Shown here: piece after piece, positions 17,415 through 26,316 of the stretch
How the letters are laid out: the number at the start of each line of letters is the position of its first letter
Numbering within the stretch: position 1 is the stretch's first letter
Source of the DNA: Legionella beliardensis
GTDB taxonomy: Bacteria; Pseudomonadota; Gammaproteobacteria; Legionellales; Legionellaceae
Length of the DNA stretch: 64,000 nt
Assembly: GCF_900452395.1 (NCBI RefSeq)
Contig: NZ_UGNV01000001.1
Span: 1,637,501 to 1,701,500, forward strand
Direction: 5' to 3'
Notes under the pieces: generated by a model
What the model was told of the DNA's origin: nothing
Seen by the model: the letters and a program-made list of their open reading frames with translations, nothing else
Database searches by the model: none
Position numbers and translations under genes: made by a program

Positions 17415-17442
17415 ATGATAAAGTGAACACTTTTATTGTCAA
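17415..17442 (-). promoter_or_regulatory. Promoter of the bioBFHD operon
   Basis: On the minus strand a perfect -35 TTGACA (17442-17437) is followed by a 16-base spacer and a -10 TATCAT (17420-17415). Initiation would fall near 17408, leaving a leader of about 10-12 bases before the bioB ATG at 17396. The -35 box lies within the left half of the BirA-like operator. Confidence 0.7.
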
Positions 17443-17467
17443 CTCAAATTTTAAATATGGTTAACAA
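17436..17467. promoter_or_regulatory. Candidate BirA operator between bioB and bioA
   Basis: Two inverted half-sites, TTGTCAACT (17436-17444) and GGTTAACAA (17459-17467), are separated by 14 bases. The known proteobacterial BirA operator is TTGTAAACC and GGTTTACAA with a spacer of about 14-16. The left half matches seven of nine positions and the right eight of nine. The left half covers the bioB -35 box; the right half overlaps the first codons of bioA. The position and symmetry fit biotin-repressor control of both directions. birA itself is not in the window. Confidence 0.7.
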
Positions 17468-18788
17468 AGAGCAAATTATTACAAAAGATTTAAATCACAT
17501 TTGGCATCCCTGTATGCAAATGAAAGATTTTGAAACAAGCCCTCCCGTTATCGTTTACGCTGCAAAAGGAAGTTATCTGGAAACCAATCAAGGGAAACTC
17601 ATTGATGGAATTTCCAGTTGGTGGTGTAAATCGTTAGGCCATGGCCATCCAGCTATCACTGCGGCTATCAAAGAGCAGTTGACAACATTTGAACATGTGA
17701 TTGCTGCGCATACCACCCATGCCTCATTAGCAAAATTAGGTGAAAAATTAGCAGAAATCACTAAAAATCAACACTTATTTTTTGCCAGCGATGGCTCATG
17801 TGCGGTTGAAATTGCGCTTAAATTAGCCCTACACGCCCAACAGTTGCAAGGAGAGGGTCAGCGCAGAGAATTTATTTCACTACGCAATAGCTATCATGGT
17901 GAAACCTTTGGCGCATTAAGTGTTAGCGATTTAGGATTATATAAAAAACCCTATGAAGGACTTGGGTTAAAATGCCACTTTATTGATAATCTCCCTTATG
18001 TAAGTGGCGAACATGACCCGGCCTGGCAGGATGCAACAATACACTGGCAAACAACACAGACCTATTTAGAACAAATTAAAGACCACGTTTGCGCAATCAT
18101 TGTAGAGCCTATTCTACAAGCTGCTAGTGGCATGCGCTGTTATAGTGCAGATTTTTTAAATAAACTTGCCACTTGGGCACAACAACATGGCATTTACGTG
18201 ATTGCTGATGAAATTATGACCGGCATTGGCCGCACTGGAAAATGGCTAGCAAGTGAGTATGCAGGTATCAAACCTGACCTAATATGCCTTTCTAAGGGCC
18301 TAACATCAGGTAGTATACCATTTAGCTGTGTGTTAATTGATAATGCCATTTATAATCTTTTTTACGCAGATTATAATCAAGGTAAATCCTTTCTTCATTC
18401 TCATACCTACAGTGGCAATGCATTAGCTATTAGTGCCGCTTTGGCGACAATTAAAACGATAGAAGAAGAGAAACTTAACCAAAAAGCATTACTAGTAGGA
18501 AAACAAATGCTTAAGCTCTTTGAAGAAATTGCTGAAAAAACTCAGAAGATAACCAATATTAGATCGATAGGCGCAGTGGTCGCTGGCGATATGGTTGATA
18601 TACCTAACCAACGCGTAGGTTTTCAATTTTACCAAGAAGCTTTAAAACGAGGTGCATTACTGCGACCAATAGGAAATACCCTTTATTGGCTGCCTCCCTT
18701 AACCATTAGCGAGCAAACTATTATGCATTTAGCAGAAATCACCCTAAACTCTATTTATGCAGTTTATGATAACTTAAGTTATGGCTAA
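17457..18788 (+). CDS. bioA: Adenosylmethionine-8-amino-7-oxononanoate aminotransferase BioA
   Basis: The class III PLP aminotransferase has about 443 residues and uses S-adenosylmethionine as amino donor to make 7,8-diaminopelargonate. The N-terminal HIWHPCMQM, SSWWCKSLGHGHP, SYHGETFGA, IADEIMTGIGRTGK with D251, and the PLP lysine K280 in LICLSKGLTSG are all present. ATG 17457 is chosen as start; a TTG seven codons upstream is in frame but lies in the operator half-site. No strong ribosome binding site is seen, so the mRNA may be nearly leaderless. The HPCMQM segment carries Cys where E. coli has Tyr (HPYTSM), an unusual change close to the active site. The stop overlaps the next gene by eight bases. 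Confidence 0.94.
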   Translation: MVNKEQIITKDLNHIWHPCMQMKDFETSPPVIVYAAKGSYLETNQGKLIDGISSWWCKSLGHGHPAITAAIKEQLTTFEHVIAAHTTHASLAKLGEKLAEITKNQHLFFASDGSCAVEIALKLALHAQQLQGEGQRREFISLRNSYHGETFGALSVSDLGLYKKPYEGLGLKCHFIDNLPYVSGEHDPAWQDATIHWQTTQTYLEQIKDHVCAIIVEPILQAASGMRCYSADFLNKLATWAQQHGIYVIADEIMTGIGRTGKWLASEYAGIKPDLICLSKGLTSGSIPFSCVLIDNAIYNLFYADYNQGKSFLHSHTYSGNALAISAALATIKTIEEEKLNQKALLVGKQMLKLFEEIAEKTQKITNIRSIGAVVAGDMVDIPNQRVGFQFYQEALKRGALLRPIGNTLYWLPPLTISEQTIMHLAEITLNSIYAVYDNLSYG

Positions 18789-20373
18789 ACAAGCACCTAC
18801 AGAAGATTTACGACTAAAGTTTAGTACAGTATGGGCTATCGCAACAATTTTATTAATCTGCTTGGTTAACTTTTATCAAGGCTGGCATTTAAAGTACCAA
18901 AAAGAGAGTCATTTACAGCTACAAGCAAGTCATTTGGGCTATAAACTAGATCACTTTATCGATACTATTGTTAAACCACTTGATTTATTACCGCTTACGC
19001 AAGAACAACTTAAAAATTGCCAACACCTTCTTTTGCCAAAATTACAAGCGCTTGTTTTTAATAGCCCTATTATTACAGGCATTGTAATTTACAATGCTAA
19101 AACAAATTTTATTTGCACGACATTTGATCCACAAGCGCCTCTTCCTAATCCCTATATCTCACAGCAAATACTACTTGGGCCAATGAAAACAACTCAAGTT
19201 AATAATGAATTCTTTTTATTACAGCGCCCTTATCAAGATATTTATATAGGTATTTATATTTTAAAGTCAACGTTAGAAACATTTCTACTCGATGATTTAG
19301 ATCATACAACAATGGCACTGTACGATATGCAAAAAAAACAGATTATTTTAGATAGTAATATTTCTACTACTAGTGATAAACAACTATACCCAATGACTTT
19401 AAATAACTTAACAAATCTGAATAAAAATACCTTAATCCTTCCTTTAGATTCCTTAAAAAATATTAAATTAATTGTTCAAGCTGACTCATTTAATTTTTAT
19501 AAGAATTTAATTGTGCAACTCTTGTTAATTTCTTTGCCTTTACTCTTTCTATCTTGGCTATTACATAATTATTTTCAACAAATAATGAATAAGCGTTTTT
19601 CTATTACTGCTGCTTTAAATAATGCATTAAAAATGCACCAATTCTTTCCTTCTTATCAGCCTATACTTTGCCCTAAAACAAAAACATTTTGTGGGGCAGA
19701 AATATTGATACGTTGGATAAATGATGAAAACGAACTTATCATGCCAGATTATTTTATAGATGATGCAGAACGTTCAGATTTAATTGTACCGATTACCTTA
19801 CAATTAGTTGAAAAAACTTTAGCGGAATGCGCAGAATTTCTACATAAAAACCCTTCTTTTCATTTAGGATTTAATATAGCGCCTAGTCATTTTAAAAGTG
19901 AAACCTTCTTTGAGGATTTTGATAACCTTTGTAAATACAACGCCATCTTTCCAAAACAAATTATGCTAGAGCTTACAGAAAGAGAGCTATTTAATAATGT
20001 TGAACAACGCATCAAAATAAAAATGGCAGAATTAAGAAACAAGGGGTACTTATTAGCAATAGATGATTTTGGCACGGGTCATGCAAGTATTAGTTATCTG
20101 CAACATTTTCCATTTAATTTTTTAAAAATTGACAAACTATTTATTCAATCTATTGGAACAGGAGCCATAACAGAAGCATTAAATGAGGCAATTATTAGTA
20201 TTGCTAACTCATTAAAACTAAAAATTATTGCTGAAGGTGTAGAAACTCAGGAACAATTTGATTATTTAATAGCAAAAAAGGTTGATTTTATACAGGGATG
20301 GTTTATTGCAAAAGCAATGAATTTTAATCAATTACAAGAATTAATACTTAGCAAAAGGAAAAAGCATGAATAA
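18781..20373 (+). CDS. Cyclic-di-GMP phosphodiesterase: CSS-like periplasmic sensor plus EAL domain
   Basis: The 530-residue protein has a membrane segment at about 15-33, a periplasmic region to about 240 with Cys80 and Cys112, a second membrane span at 243-262 and a C-terminal EAL domain from about 285. The layout is that of PdeC/YjcC-type CSS-motif proteins, where Dsb-controlled cysteines regulate activity; the CSS motif reads CTT here. The EAL signature reads EIL (residues 307-309). The catalytic residues FNIAP (Asn), LELTER (Glu), DDFGTG (two Asp), LKIDK (Lys), EGVE (Glu) and QGW (Gln) are intact, so it should hydrolyse c-di-GMP. It overlaps bioA by eight bases and the next gene by eight. 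Confidence 0.9.
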   Translation: MAKQAPTEDLRLKFSTVWAIATILLICLVNFYQGWHLKYQKESHLQLQASHLGYKLDHFIDTIVKPLDLLPLTQEQLKNCQHLLLPKLQALVFNSPIITGIVIYNAKTNFICTTFDPQAPLPNPYISQQILLGPMKTTQVNNEFFLLQRPYQDIYIGIYILKSTLETFLLDDLDHTTMALYDMQKKQIILDSNISTTSDKQLYPMTLNNLTNLNKNTLILPLDSLKNIKLIVQADSFNFYKNLIVQLLLISLPLLFLSWLLHNYFQQIMNKRFSITAALNNALKMHQFFPSYQPILCPKTKTFCGAEILIRWINDENELIMPDYFIDDAERSDLIVPITLQLVEKTLAECAEFLHKNPSFHLGFNIAPSHFKSETFFEDFDNLCKYNAIFPKQIMLELTERELFNNVEQRIKIKMAELRNKGYLLAIDDFGTGHASISYLQHFPFNFLKIDKLFIQSIGTGAITEALNEAIISIANSLKLKIIAEGVETQEQFDYLIAKKVDFIQGWFIAKAMNFNQLQELILSKRKKHE

Positions 20374-20791
20374 AAAGAGTCTTTATTGTATTGTACCCTT
20401 TTCTTTCTATGCCCAATTTGCTCTAGCTCAATGGCATTGCATCGCTGAGGATGGTGCGAATCGGCAGTGGCTTGCTATAAGCAATTATCAAAGAAGCGCC
20501 ATTAATAGGGCCATGGAAGTATGTAAAAAAGAAAGCCATGAACCAAGCTCATGTAAAACTTCCAAAGCTAATTGTGATTTATTTGTTAATGGAATCTCAA
20601 CTAAACCAGCCTGGCAATGCACAGCACTTGATCAGATGGCTGTTGTTTGGCGTAGTAACTCTTATTCCAATCGGGACGATGCAGCGCTGGCAGCTAAAGC
20701 TTACTGCCAAGAGAACAGCGGTTTTCCTGATACGTGTTATGTTAATTTATTAACATGCAAAAATATTAATCGAAGAAATATTAATCAATAG
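20366..20791 (+). CDS. Secreted cysteine-rich protein with two internal repeats
   Basis: The 141-residue protein begins with a signal peptide ending near FALAQ. The mature part consists of two repeats of about 55 residues, the first starting WHCIAEDG (about 23) and the second WQCTALDQ (about 83). Each repeat has four Cys at similar spacing and a central SNYQRS/SNSYSNR motif, so disulfides in the periplasm or outside are likely. The family is unknown to me. The start overlaps the EAL gene by eight bases, so the two are translationally coupled, and a link to the redox-type sensor of that protein is possible but unproven. Confidence 0.75.
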   Translation: MNKKSLYCIVPFSFYAQFALAQWHCIAEDGANRQWLAISNYQRSAINRAMEVCKKESHEPSSCKTSKANCDLFVNGISTKPAWQCTALDQMAVVWRSNSYSNRDDAALAAKAYCQENSGFPDTCYVNLLTCKNINRRNINQ

Positions 20792-20797
20792 GAATAA

Positions 20798-21406
20798 ATG
20801 ATGTTTTGTGTTGGTCTAACGGGTAATATTGGTAGTGGTAAATCAACGGCTATTTCTATTTTTAAATCGTTGGGTGCTGCAGTCATTATTGCTGATGATA
20901 TTGCCAAAGAACTGACTATGCCTAATCAACCAGCTTTTAAACTTATTAAAGAGCATTTTGGTGCCCAAATTATCACCGAAACAGGGCAACTTAATCGTGC
21001 GCAATTAAGAACAATTATTTTTAACCATGCCGAAGAACGTATCTGGCTTGAAAACTTATTGCACCCATTAATTCGTAAACAGATAATGATAAATGTATTT
21101 AATAGCCAAGGCCCTTATGCTGTCATTGAAATACCGCTATTATATAGCCGTATAGATTACCCTTATTTAGATCGAATATTGGTTATTCTTGCAGATTTTA
21201 AAACGCAGCTTGCCCGGATTTTACAACGTGATTTATGTACCGAAGAACAAGCCCTTGCTATACTTGCAACCCAATCTAATGAAACACTAAGACGTGAACT
21301 CGCCGATGATATTGTTATTAATGATAATTCTTTAGAACAATTACAGCATGATATAAGAAAATTACATGGAAAGTATTTACAATTGGCTATTGAAAAGTCA
21401 TCATAA
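20798..21406 (+). CDS. coaE: Dephospho-CoA kinase CoaE
   Basis: The 202-residue P-loop kinase has GNIGSGKS near residue 9-16, the DDIAKELT segment and the VIEIPLLYS segment typical of CoaE, which phosphorylates the 3'-hydroxyl of dephospho-CoA in the last step of CoA synthesis. An AGGA ribosome binding site overlaps the stop of the previous gene. In many gammaproteobacteria coaE follows pilD and precedes zapD and yacG; here only the zapD neighbour is kept. Confidence 0.95.
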   Translation: MMFCVGLTGNIGSGKSTAISIFKSLGAAVIIADDIAKELTMPNQPAFKLIKEHFGAQIITETGQLNRAQLRTIIFNHAEERIWLENLLHPLIRKQIMINVFNSQGPYAVIEIPLLYSRIDYPYLDRILVILADFKTQLARILQRDLCTEEQALAILATQSNETLRRELADDIVINDNSLEQLQHDIRKLHGKYLQLAIEKSS

Positions 21407-21465
21407 AACTCTTTATTTAGAACTTAATTATTATTTAATAATAGTGCTTAAAAGAATAACAGCTT

Positions 21466-22206
21466 ATGTCTTCTGATACCATAATTTTTCAATTAGCAAC
21501 TCATTATTTACCTAAAATAGCCTTGCGCTTAGAATCGCTTTATCAAACAGTAAACCAAGCTTGCTCGGAAACGCATCCTGTCATTCATCATTATGCGCTA
21601 AAAAGTATCATTGAGATTATTCAACTTATTGAAAAGCCAGAACTTAAAAGCCGTTTTTTAAAAGAGTTAATGCGGATCGAACATCTGGTGAACAAAACTC
21701 AGCCTCCCTTGCCTCCTGAATTGAGCAAAGACTTGCATGCTCAGATTTATACCTTAAGTCATGTAGCTGGGCGGTTTGGTGAAAAAATTCACTTAGATCC
21801 ATTTTTAAATTCTATTAGAGCCGCTCAACCTTTGATTGACTCTGAAATGCAATCACCCCAACTGCTATTATGGTTAGAATCCAATTCTACGCTACGACAA
21901 CGCGATCTAATACTTTGGCAGTCGTGTCTGCATACGCTCCATGCTGCCGTTAGCTTATACTTACAATTATTACGTGATACAGCTCAGTTTCAACAAGTTG
22001 ACATGAATCATGGTTTTTATCAGTGTCCTTTACCACCAAAAGCCTATTGCCATCTTATTTTATTACGCATGAATAAATCCTTTGGTATAGTACCTCGAAT
22101 GCAACTTGGGCATCATGGTTTAAGCGTTAGATTATGTGAAGCAGCCACAATGCGGGAAGTTAAAGATACAAATGCTAAGCTAGATCTCGCAATCTGCCAA
22201 CTTTAA
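21466..22206 (+). CDS. zapD: Cell division protein ZapD
   Basis: The 246-residue protein is nearly the same length as E. coli ZapD (247). The mainly helical N-terminal half with LRLESLY and ELMRIEH segments, and the C-terminal DMNHGFYQ...LILLRMN segment, match the DUF1342/ZapD family, a cytoplasmic bundler of FtsZ filaments. It follows coaE by 59 bases, the usual gene order. YacG, often next in line, is absent. Confidence 0.9.
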   Translation: MSSDTIIFQLATHYLPKIALRLESLYQTVNQACSETHPVIHHYALKSIIEIIQLIEKPELKSRFLKELMRIEHLVNKTQPPLPPELSKDLHAQIYTLSHVAGRFGEKIHLDPFLNSIRAAQPLIDSEMQSPQLLLWLESNSTLRQRDLILWQSCLHTLHAAVSLYLQLLRDTAQFQQVDMNHGFYQCPLPPKAYCHLILLRMNKSFGIVPRMQLGHHGLSVRLCEAATMREVKDTNAKLDLAICQL

Positions 22207-22304
22207 TTTGGTACATTTGCCACTTTCATATAAAATTGTGCCTCTATAAGAGTTAACTCATCACTTTAATAAAATGTAAATCTAATTTTGGAATTTCAAT
22301 TACA

Positions 22305-23135
22305 ATGAATACAGGCAAACAAACTGCTGCTCATCAAGCTGCTAAAGCAATTAAAGAACGCGTACCTAATTTTAAACCTACTATAGGCGTGGTTTTAGGC
22401 TCAGGCTTAGGAAGCTTTGCGGAGCAATTAGAAGATGCGGTCATGATTAGTTATGATGATCTTCCTGGTTTTCCTAGATTGACTGTTTATGGGCATAAAA
22501 GCAATCTCGTTTTAGGTTATTTAGGTGGCGTTGGTGTGGTGTGCTTACAAGGTCGAGCACACAGTTATGAAGGGTTTGATTATGAAATTGTTAGAACCTA
22601 TGTACGTACATTGCGTTTATTAGGATGTGATTACTTCTTAGCAACAAATGCCTCTGGCTCGTTACGTGAAGATGTAGGCCCAGGTGAGTTAATGCTAATT
22701 ACCGATCACATCAACATGCAGCCAGGCAATCCATTAGTAGGTCCAAATGATGAAGAATTTGGCCCTCGCTTCTTCCCCCTCGATAATGCCTATGACTTAG
22801 AGATGCGTGAGCGCTTACTGCAGATAGCTCACCAAGAAGATATTGCTTTACATCAAGGCATTTATCTTTCTGTTTTAGGACCTAATTATGAAACAGCAGC
22901 CGAAATACGTGCCTTTAGAATTATGGGCGCTGATGCTGTTGGTATGTCTACCGTACCTGAGGTTTTAGTCGCCAACCATTGCGGTATGAAAGTTGCCGTT
23001 ATTGCAACCATTACCAACTATGCGACAGGACTAACGTTTTGTAGTCATAGTCATGAAGCCGTAGTGCTCATGGCTTCAAAGGCTGCTGAAAAATTAAACC
23101 ACCTTATAAAACAATTTATAAAAAACCTTACATGA
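22305..23135 (+). CDS. punA: Purine nucleoside phosphorylase (trimeric PNP family)
   Basis: The 276-residue protein has the phosphate-binding GVVLGSGLGSF near residue 29, the GRAHSYEG motif, GPNYETAAEIR and the MSTVPEV segment of trimeric PNP/XapA enzymes. It splits purine nucleosides with phosphate into base and pentose 1-phosphate. The stop overlaps deoC by four bases, which makes sense because deoxyribose phosphate from nucleosides is the substrate of DeoC. The xapA name would also be acceptable. Confidence 0.92.
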   Translation: MNTGKQTAAHQAAKAIKERVPNFKPTIGVVLGSGLGSFAEQLEDAVMISYDDLPGFPRLTVYGHKSNLVLGYLGGVGVVCLQGRAHSYEGFDYEIVRTYVRTLRLLGCDYFLATNASGSLREDVGPGELMLITDHINMQPGNPLVGPNDEEFGPRFFPLDNAYDLEMRERLLQIAHQEDIALHQGIYLSVLGPNYETAAEIRAFRIMGADAVGMSTVPEVLVANHCGMKVAVIATITNYATGLTFCSHSHEAVVLMASKAAEKLNHLIKQFIKNLT

Positions 23136-23884
23136 GCCTGAACCTAGACAAAACATGGCTAGCCACCCTCAAAAAAATTGATAAGGAATCAATCGAGTTT
23201 ACTACTGACTTAGTAAAATCAGTGATTGACTTAACGCTGCTTGATGAATTAGCTGATAATGATGCTTTAAAAACCCTTGCGGAAGAAGCAAATAGTCATC
23301 GAGTAGCAGCAGTATGTGTTTTTCCTGAGCATTTAGAAAAATTTAAACACCTAGAGACGAGCAAACGAGCCACGGTCGTTAATTTCCCTAAAGGGCAAGA
23401 CTCGCTAGATACTACATTAGCTACCATTCAAAAAATAGCCCTTGCTCATGTTGATGAGGTAGATTATGTATTTGCTTATCCTGATTACTTAAGCGGACAC
23501 CAACGCTATGCTTTACAACAATGCCATGAAGTTTATGCATGTTGCCAAGCAAATAATATCAGGCTTAAGGTAATTTTAGAAACAGGTGCTTTCCCAAATG
23601 CCCCGCTGATTTATAAAGCAAGTTGTGACATTTTAAATTCTGGTTGTGATTTTTTAAAAACGTCGACAGGAAAAATCAAGATAGGAGCGACACCACTTGC
23701 AGCCTTTAGTATGCTTAAAGCAATTACAGATTCTAATAGTTCTGTTGGGATTAAAATCTCTGGCGGCATTAAACAGCTTAAACAAGCTTATTTTTATATG
23801 GCATTAGCTGCTTTTATTTGCAAAAAAGAAATTGATAACTCGTGGTTTCGTATTGGCTCAAGTAGTCTTCATAGGATGATTTAA
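23132..23884 (+). CDS. deoC: Deoxyribose-phosphate aldolase DeoC
   Basis: The 250-residue class I aldolase cleaves 2-deoxyribose 5-phosphate to glyceraldehyde 3-phosphate and acetaldehyde. The Schiff-base lysine is in FLKTSTGKIKIGATP, and the second active-site lysine is in GIKISGG. The VNFPKGQDS segment and C-terminal FRIGSSSL also fit. It forms a two-gene nucleoside-catabolism unit with the phosphorylase. Its end is two bases from the end of the convergent ubiA gene. Confidence 0.93.
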   Translation: MSLNLDKTWLATLKKIDKESIEFTTDLVKSVIDLTLLDELADNDALKTLAEEANSHRVAAVCVFPEHLEKFKHLETSKRATVVNFPKGQDSLDTTLATIQKIALAHVDEVDYVFAYPDYLSGHQRYALQQCHEVYACCQANNIRLKVILETGAFPNAPLIYKASCDILNSGCDFLKTSTGKIKIGATPLAAFSMLKAITDSNSSVGIKISGGIKQLKQAYFYMALAAFICKKEIDNSWFRIGSSSLHRMI

Positions 23885-23886
23885 GC

Positions 23887-24735
23887 TTAAACATTGTAGC
23901 CTAAAATAATAGCTAGCCACATTATTAAGCCATACCAGCCATTCCAAGAAAAAGCGTTTAGACATTTTTCTTCATTACGATCAATTGTTAACCATTGTTG
24001 ATAGATTAAAATAATAGCGCCTACAACCCAGGCACTAAAAAACGAGCTTCTTAGGTTTAAAAAGTGGACTAAGGGAATCCAAAGAGTATGAAAAAATAAT
24101 TGCAAAAAGCCTACTGCTAAGCGGTCATAGTTGGCAAATAAAATAGCAGTAGATTTAACGCCAATGCGCAAATCATCTTTGCGATCAACGATTGCATATT
24201 GCGTATCATACGCAATAATCCAAGCATAATTAATGAGTAGCAAATAAAAAATACTTTTATTAAAGGGTGAATTAGACGCAACAAACGCCATTGGAATACC
24301 TAATGAAAAAGCAATACCTAAAACAAGCTGCGGCCCTTGAATAAAACGCTTACAAAACGGATAGATAAACGTTACTAATAGTGCAAATAATGCATAATAG
24401 AAGCAAGTTACCGGCAATTGTATTAATATTATTAGTGAGGCAACAAGAAAACTTATAAGCAAGGTTATCGCTTCATTCAAGCCTACCTCGCCCGCTGTTA
24501 ATGGTCTATTACAAGTGCGTTTTACATGCAAATCAATGTTGCGATCAGCGATGTCATTCATAATACAACCGGCCGCTCGCATAAATACGGTACCTAATAG
24601 AAATAAAATCAGCAAATAAATAGGTGGGTTTCCTTGGTTAGCTACCCATAATGCCCACGCGGTAGGAGACCATAGTAACAGAATACCAACGGGTTTATGA
24701 AACCGTGCTAATCGATAATAACTATTCCAATTCAT
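23887..24735 (-). CDS. ubiA: 4-hydroxybenzoate octaprenyltransferase UbiA
   Basis: The 282-residue integral membrane prenyltransferase has about eight to nine hydrophobic segments and the two Asp-rich motifs NDIADRNID (near 60-68) and YDTQYAIVDRKDD (near 175-187), which bind Mg-prenyl diphosphate. It joins a polyprenyl chain to 4-hydroxybenzoate in ubiquinone synthesis. It overlaps ubiC by 14 bases on the same strand and is likely translated from the same mRNA. Confidence 0.95.
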   Translation of the reverse strand: MNWNSYYRLARFHKPVGILLLWSPTAWALWVANQGNPPIYLLILFLLGTVFMRAAGCIMNDIADRNIDLHVKRTCNRPLTAGEVGLNEAITLLISFLVASLIILIQLPVTCFYYALFALLVTFIYPFCKRFIQGPQLVLGIAFSLGIPMAFVASNSPFNKSIFYLLLINYAWIIAYDTQYAIVDRKDDLRIGVKSTAILFANYDRLAVGFLQLFFHTLWIPLVHFLNLRSSFFSAWVVGAIILIYQQWLTIDRNEEKCLNAFSWNGWYGLIMWLAIILGYNV

Positions 24736-25273
24736 GCGCTACCTTTAATAAATCTGGTAAAAATATTTCAACTAAATAAAAGGGATCCTGAGTATTAATC
24801 GTAAATACCGCCAACCTTCCCCATAGGTTCTCCTCATTACCAGTAATTACAGACTTTAACCAATAGTATTCGATTGACTTAGGTGTAATCAAATAATAAT
24901 CCAGTGCAAGACGAGTTATTTCTTGATTATCAAAAATCAGATGCCCTAAACTTTCATGCTCTAAGCGAGCAAAAAAACTTTGATGCGTGTGATAAGTATG
25001 AGCAGGTATAATAGTTCGTGCATACCAGCACTTCTTACCTTGTGCAGAAATTATGATTTCACGCTGAAAAACTGGTTGACTCGCATCTAGCTCAAAAACA
25101 TAGCGGTTCCACCAAGTCATATTACGCCAGTATTGCTTAAGCACTATTAAATGAGCTTCCCCAGCCTGCTCCTTAAGCTTTTTTGTTAGTGACTTAGTAT
25201 GGGTCAGCCATGGGAATAATTCAGATGGAGGCAAAATACTCGTTTTTATCGTCTCAAAAAAAGGGAGTAGCAT
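24722..25273 (-). CDS. ubiC: Chorismate pyruvate-lyase UbiC
   Basis: The 183-residue protein matches UbiC-type chorismate lyases: WLTHTKSLTKKLK near the N-terminus, an internal REIIISAQGKKCWYARTII segment, and RLEHESLGHLIF. It converts chorismate to 4-hydroxybenzoate and pyruvate, the substrate of the UbiA enzyme encoded immediately downstream. Length is close to the E. coli enzyme (165), slightly longer. Confidence 0.88.
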   Translation of the reverse strand: MLLPFFETIKTSILPPSELFPWLTHTKSLTKKLKEQAGEAHLIVLKQYWRNMTWWNRYVFELDASQPVFQREIIISAQGKKCWYARTIIPAHTYHTHQSFFARLEHESLGHLIFDNQEITRLALDYYLITPKSIEYYWLKSVITGNEENLWGRLAVFTINTQDPFYLVEIFLPDLLKVAHELE

Positions 25274-25392
25274 GTTGTATTAGTTAAGACAATATAGGGG
25301 CTTATTATAGTCTTTTTTACTTCTTATTGTTAGCTTTTATAGCTACTTTCAGGATAAACCTCTTAAGACAGAGGCTCTACTTAGTCACCTCA

Positions 25393-25929
25393 TTAACTAC
25401 ATGCCCCACGCGTAATGCCTAAGCGCCCACTGGCTAGGATATTAATAATCCGCACATTATTTCCTGTACAACCTGTAGCATTAACGGTCATATTAAAAGC
25501 GCCACTCGTGATAAATCCTGAACCATCATAACTAACCAAGGAATTATTAGCTGTCACTGCCATGTTAGCTGGCAATGCTTCGTGAACACGAATAATATCA
25601 GCTGTTGAGTCAATAGCATTATTATTGTTAGTATCTACAAAAACTAACCAGCCTTGTCTCCATTGAGTTGCACTACCGCATGATGTCAATGAAGTATTTG
25701 CTGCCGCACAAACTGATACTCTTACCCCTCTTCTAATAGCCTCTGTACGTGCAAAATGCATAAATGCTGAAATTTCATTAACGGCTGAAACGACTCTATT
25801 ATTTTGGATTGTTGAATAATAGCCTGGTACTGCTAACGCAAGAAAAATCGCAGCAATAGCAAGCGTGACCATAAATTCTGTAAGTGTAAAACCAGTTTTC
25901 TTTTTCACATTCCCTGCCCAGTGATTCAT
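25393..25929 (-). CDS. Type IV pilin-like protein, GspH/FimT family
   Basis: The 178-residue protein has a prepilin leader KKTGFTLTEFMVTLAI with cleavage after Gly and a Phe+1, then Glu5, a hydrophobic helix, and a GspH/FimT C-terminal domain including FVDTNNNNAIDS and a paired-Cys region. It is probably a minor pseudopilin processed by PilD. A second pseudopilin of the same family lies at 26522-27001. The gap between them is full of repeats. Confidence 0.88.
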   Translation of the reverse strand: MNHWAGNVKKKTGFTLTEFMVTLAIAAIFLALAVPGYYSTIQNNRVVSAVNEISAFMHFARTEAIRRGVRVSVCAAANTSLTSCGSATQWRQGWLVFVDTNNNNAIDSTADIIRVHEALPANMAVTANNSLVSYDGSGFITSGAFNMTVNATGCTGNNVRIINILASGRLGITRGACS

Positions 25930-26117
25930 CCTAGTTTTGATTATAGATGAATTTCTTTTTTTATGAATTTAAAAAGAATTTTTCTTTTGCAAGGTATTCA
26001 TGCTAGCTTTTGTTGAACTATTAAATTCGTCATTCCCGCAAACAAAAATTCATGCATAGCTCTCCGCCTGCAAGGTATTGTTGTGTAGATAACTAAGTAA
26101 TCAAACCGATCTTGTGG

Positions 26118-26136
26118 CCCGGCTGCTAGAGCCGGG
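26118..26136. repeat. GC-rich hairpin in repeat block
   Basis: CCCGGCT (26118-26124), a five-base loop and AGCCGGG (26130-26136) form a perfect seven-base stem that stands out in an AT-rich setting. No T-tract follows directly on either strand, so it is more likely part of a dispersed repeat than a terminator. Confidence 0.6.
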
Positions 26137-26216
26137 ATCCGTTTAGCTAAACTAAGATTTAATCCCTGGCTGCAAGCAACTGGGCTATGATAGCTGGGGC
26201 ACTTGCTAAAACACAT

Positions 26217-26316
26217 CGTCATTGCGAACCTTTACACCGTAAAGGTGAAGCAATCCAGAACAGTTCTACTTACAACAACCGACCTGGATTGCTTCGCTTC
26301 GCTCGCAAAGACGAGT
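26217..26316. repeat. Complete palindromic dispersed repeat
   Basis: A left arm beginning CGTCATTGCGAACC and ending GAAGCAATCCAG (26217-26258) is followed by about 25 bases and a right arm CTGGATTGCTTCG...CTCGCAAAGACG (26284-26314), the reverse complement apart from an insertion. The inserted part of the left arm is itself an inverted pair, ACCTTTAC/GTAAAGGT. The left arm matches the repeat that overlaps bioD at 36 of 38 positions. This looks like a small non-coding mobile or MITE-like element. Confidence 0.8.

Noticed and set aside
25998-26222. Minus-strand open frame of about 74 codons between the pseudopilins
   Set aside because: It lies wholly in repeat sequence and reads like peptides often falsely predicted from dispersed repeats. 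No family match or ribosome binding site.
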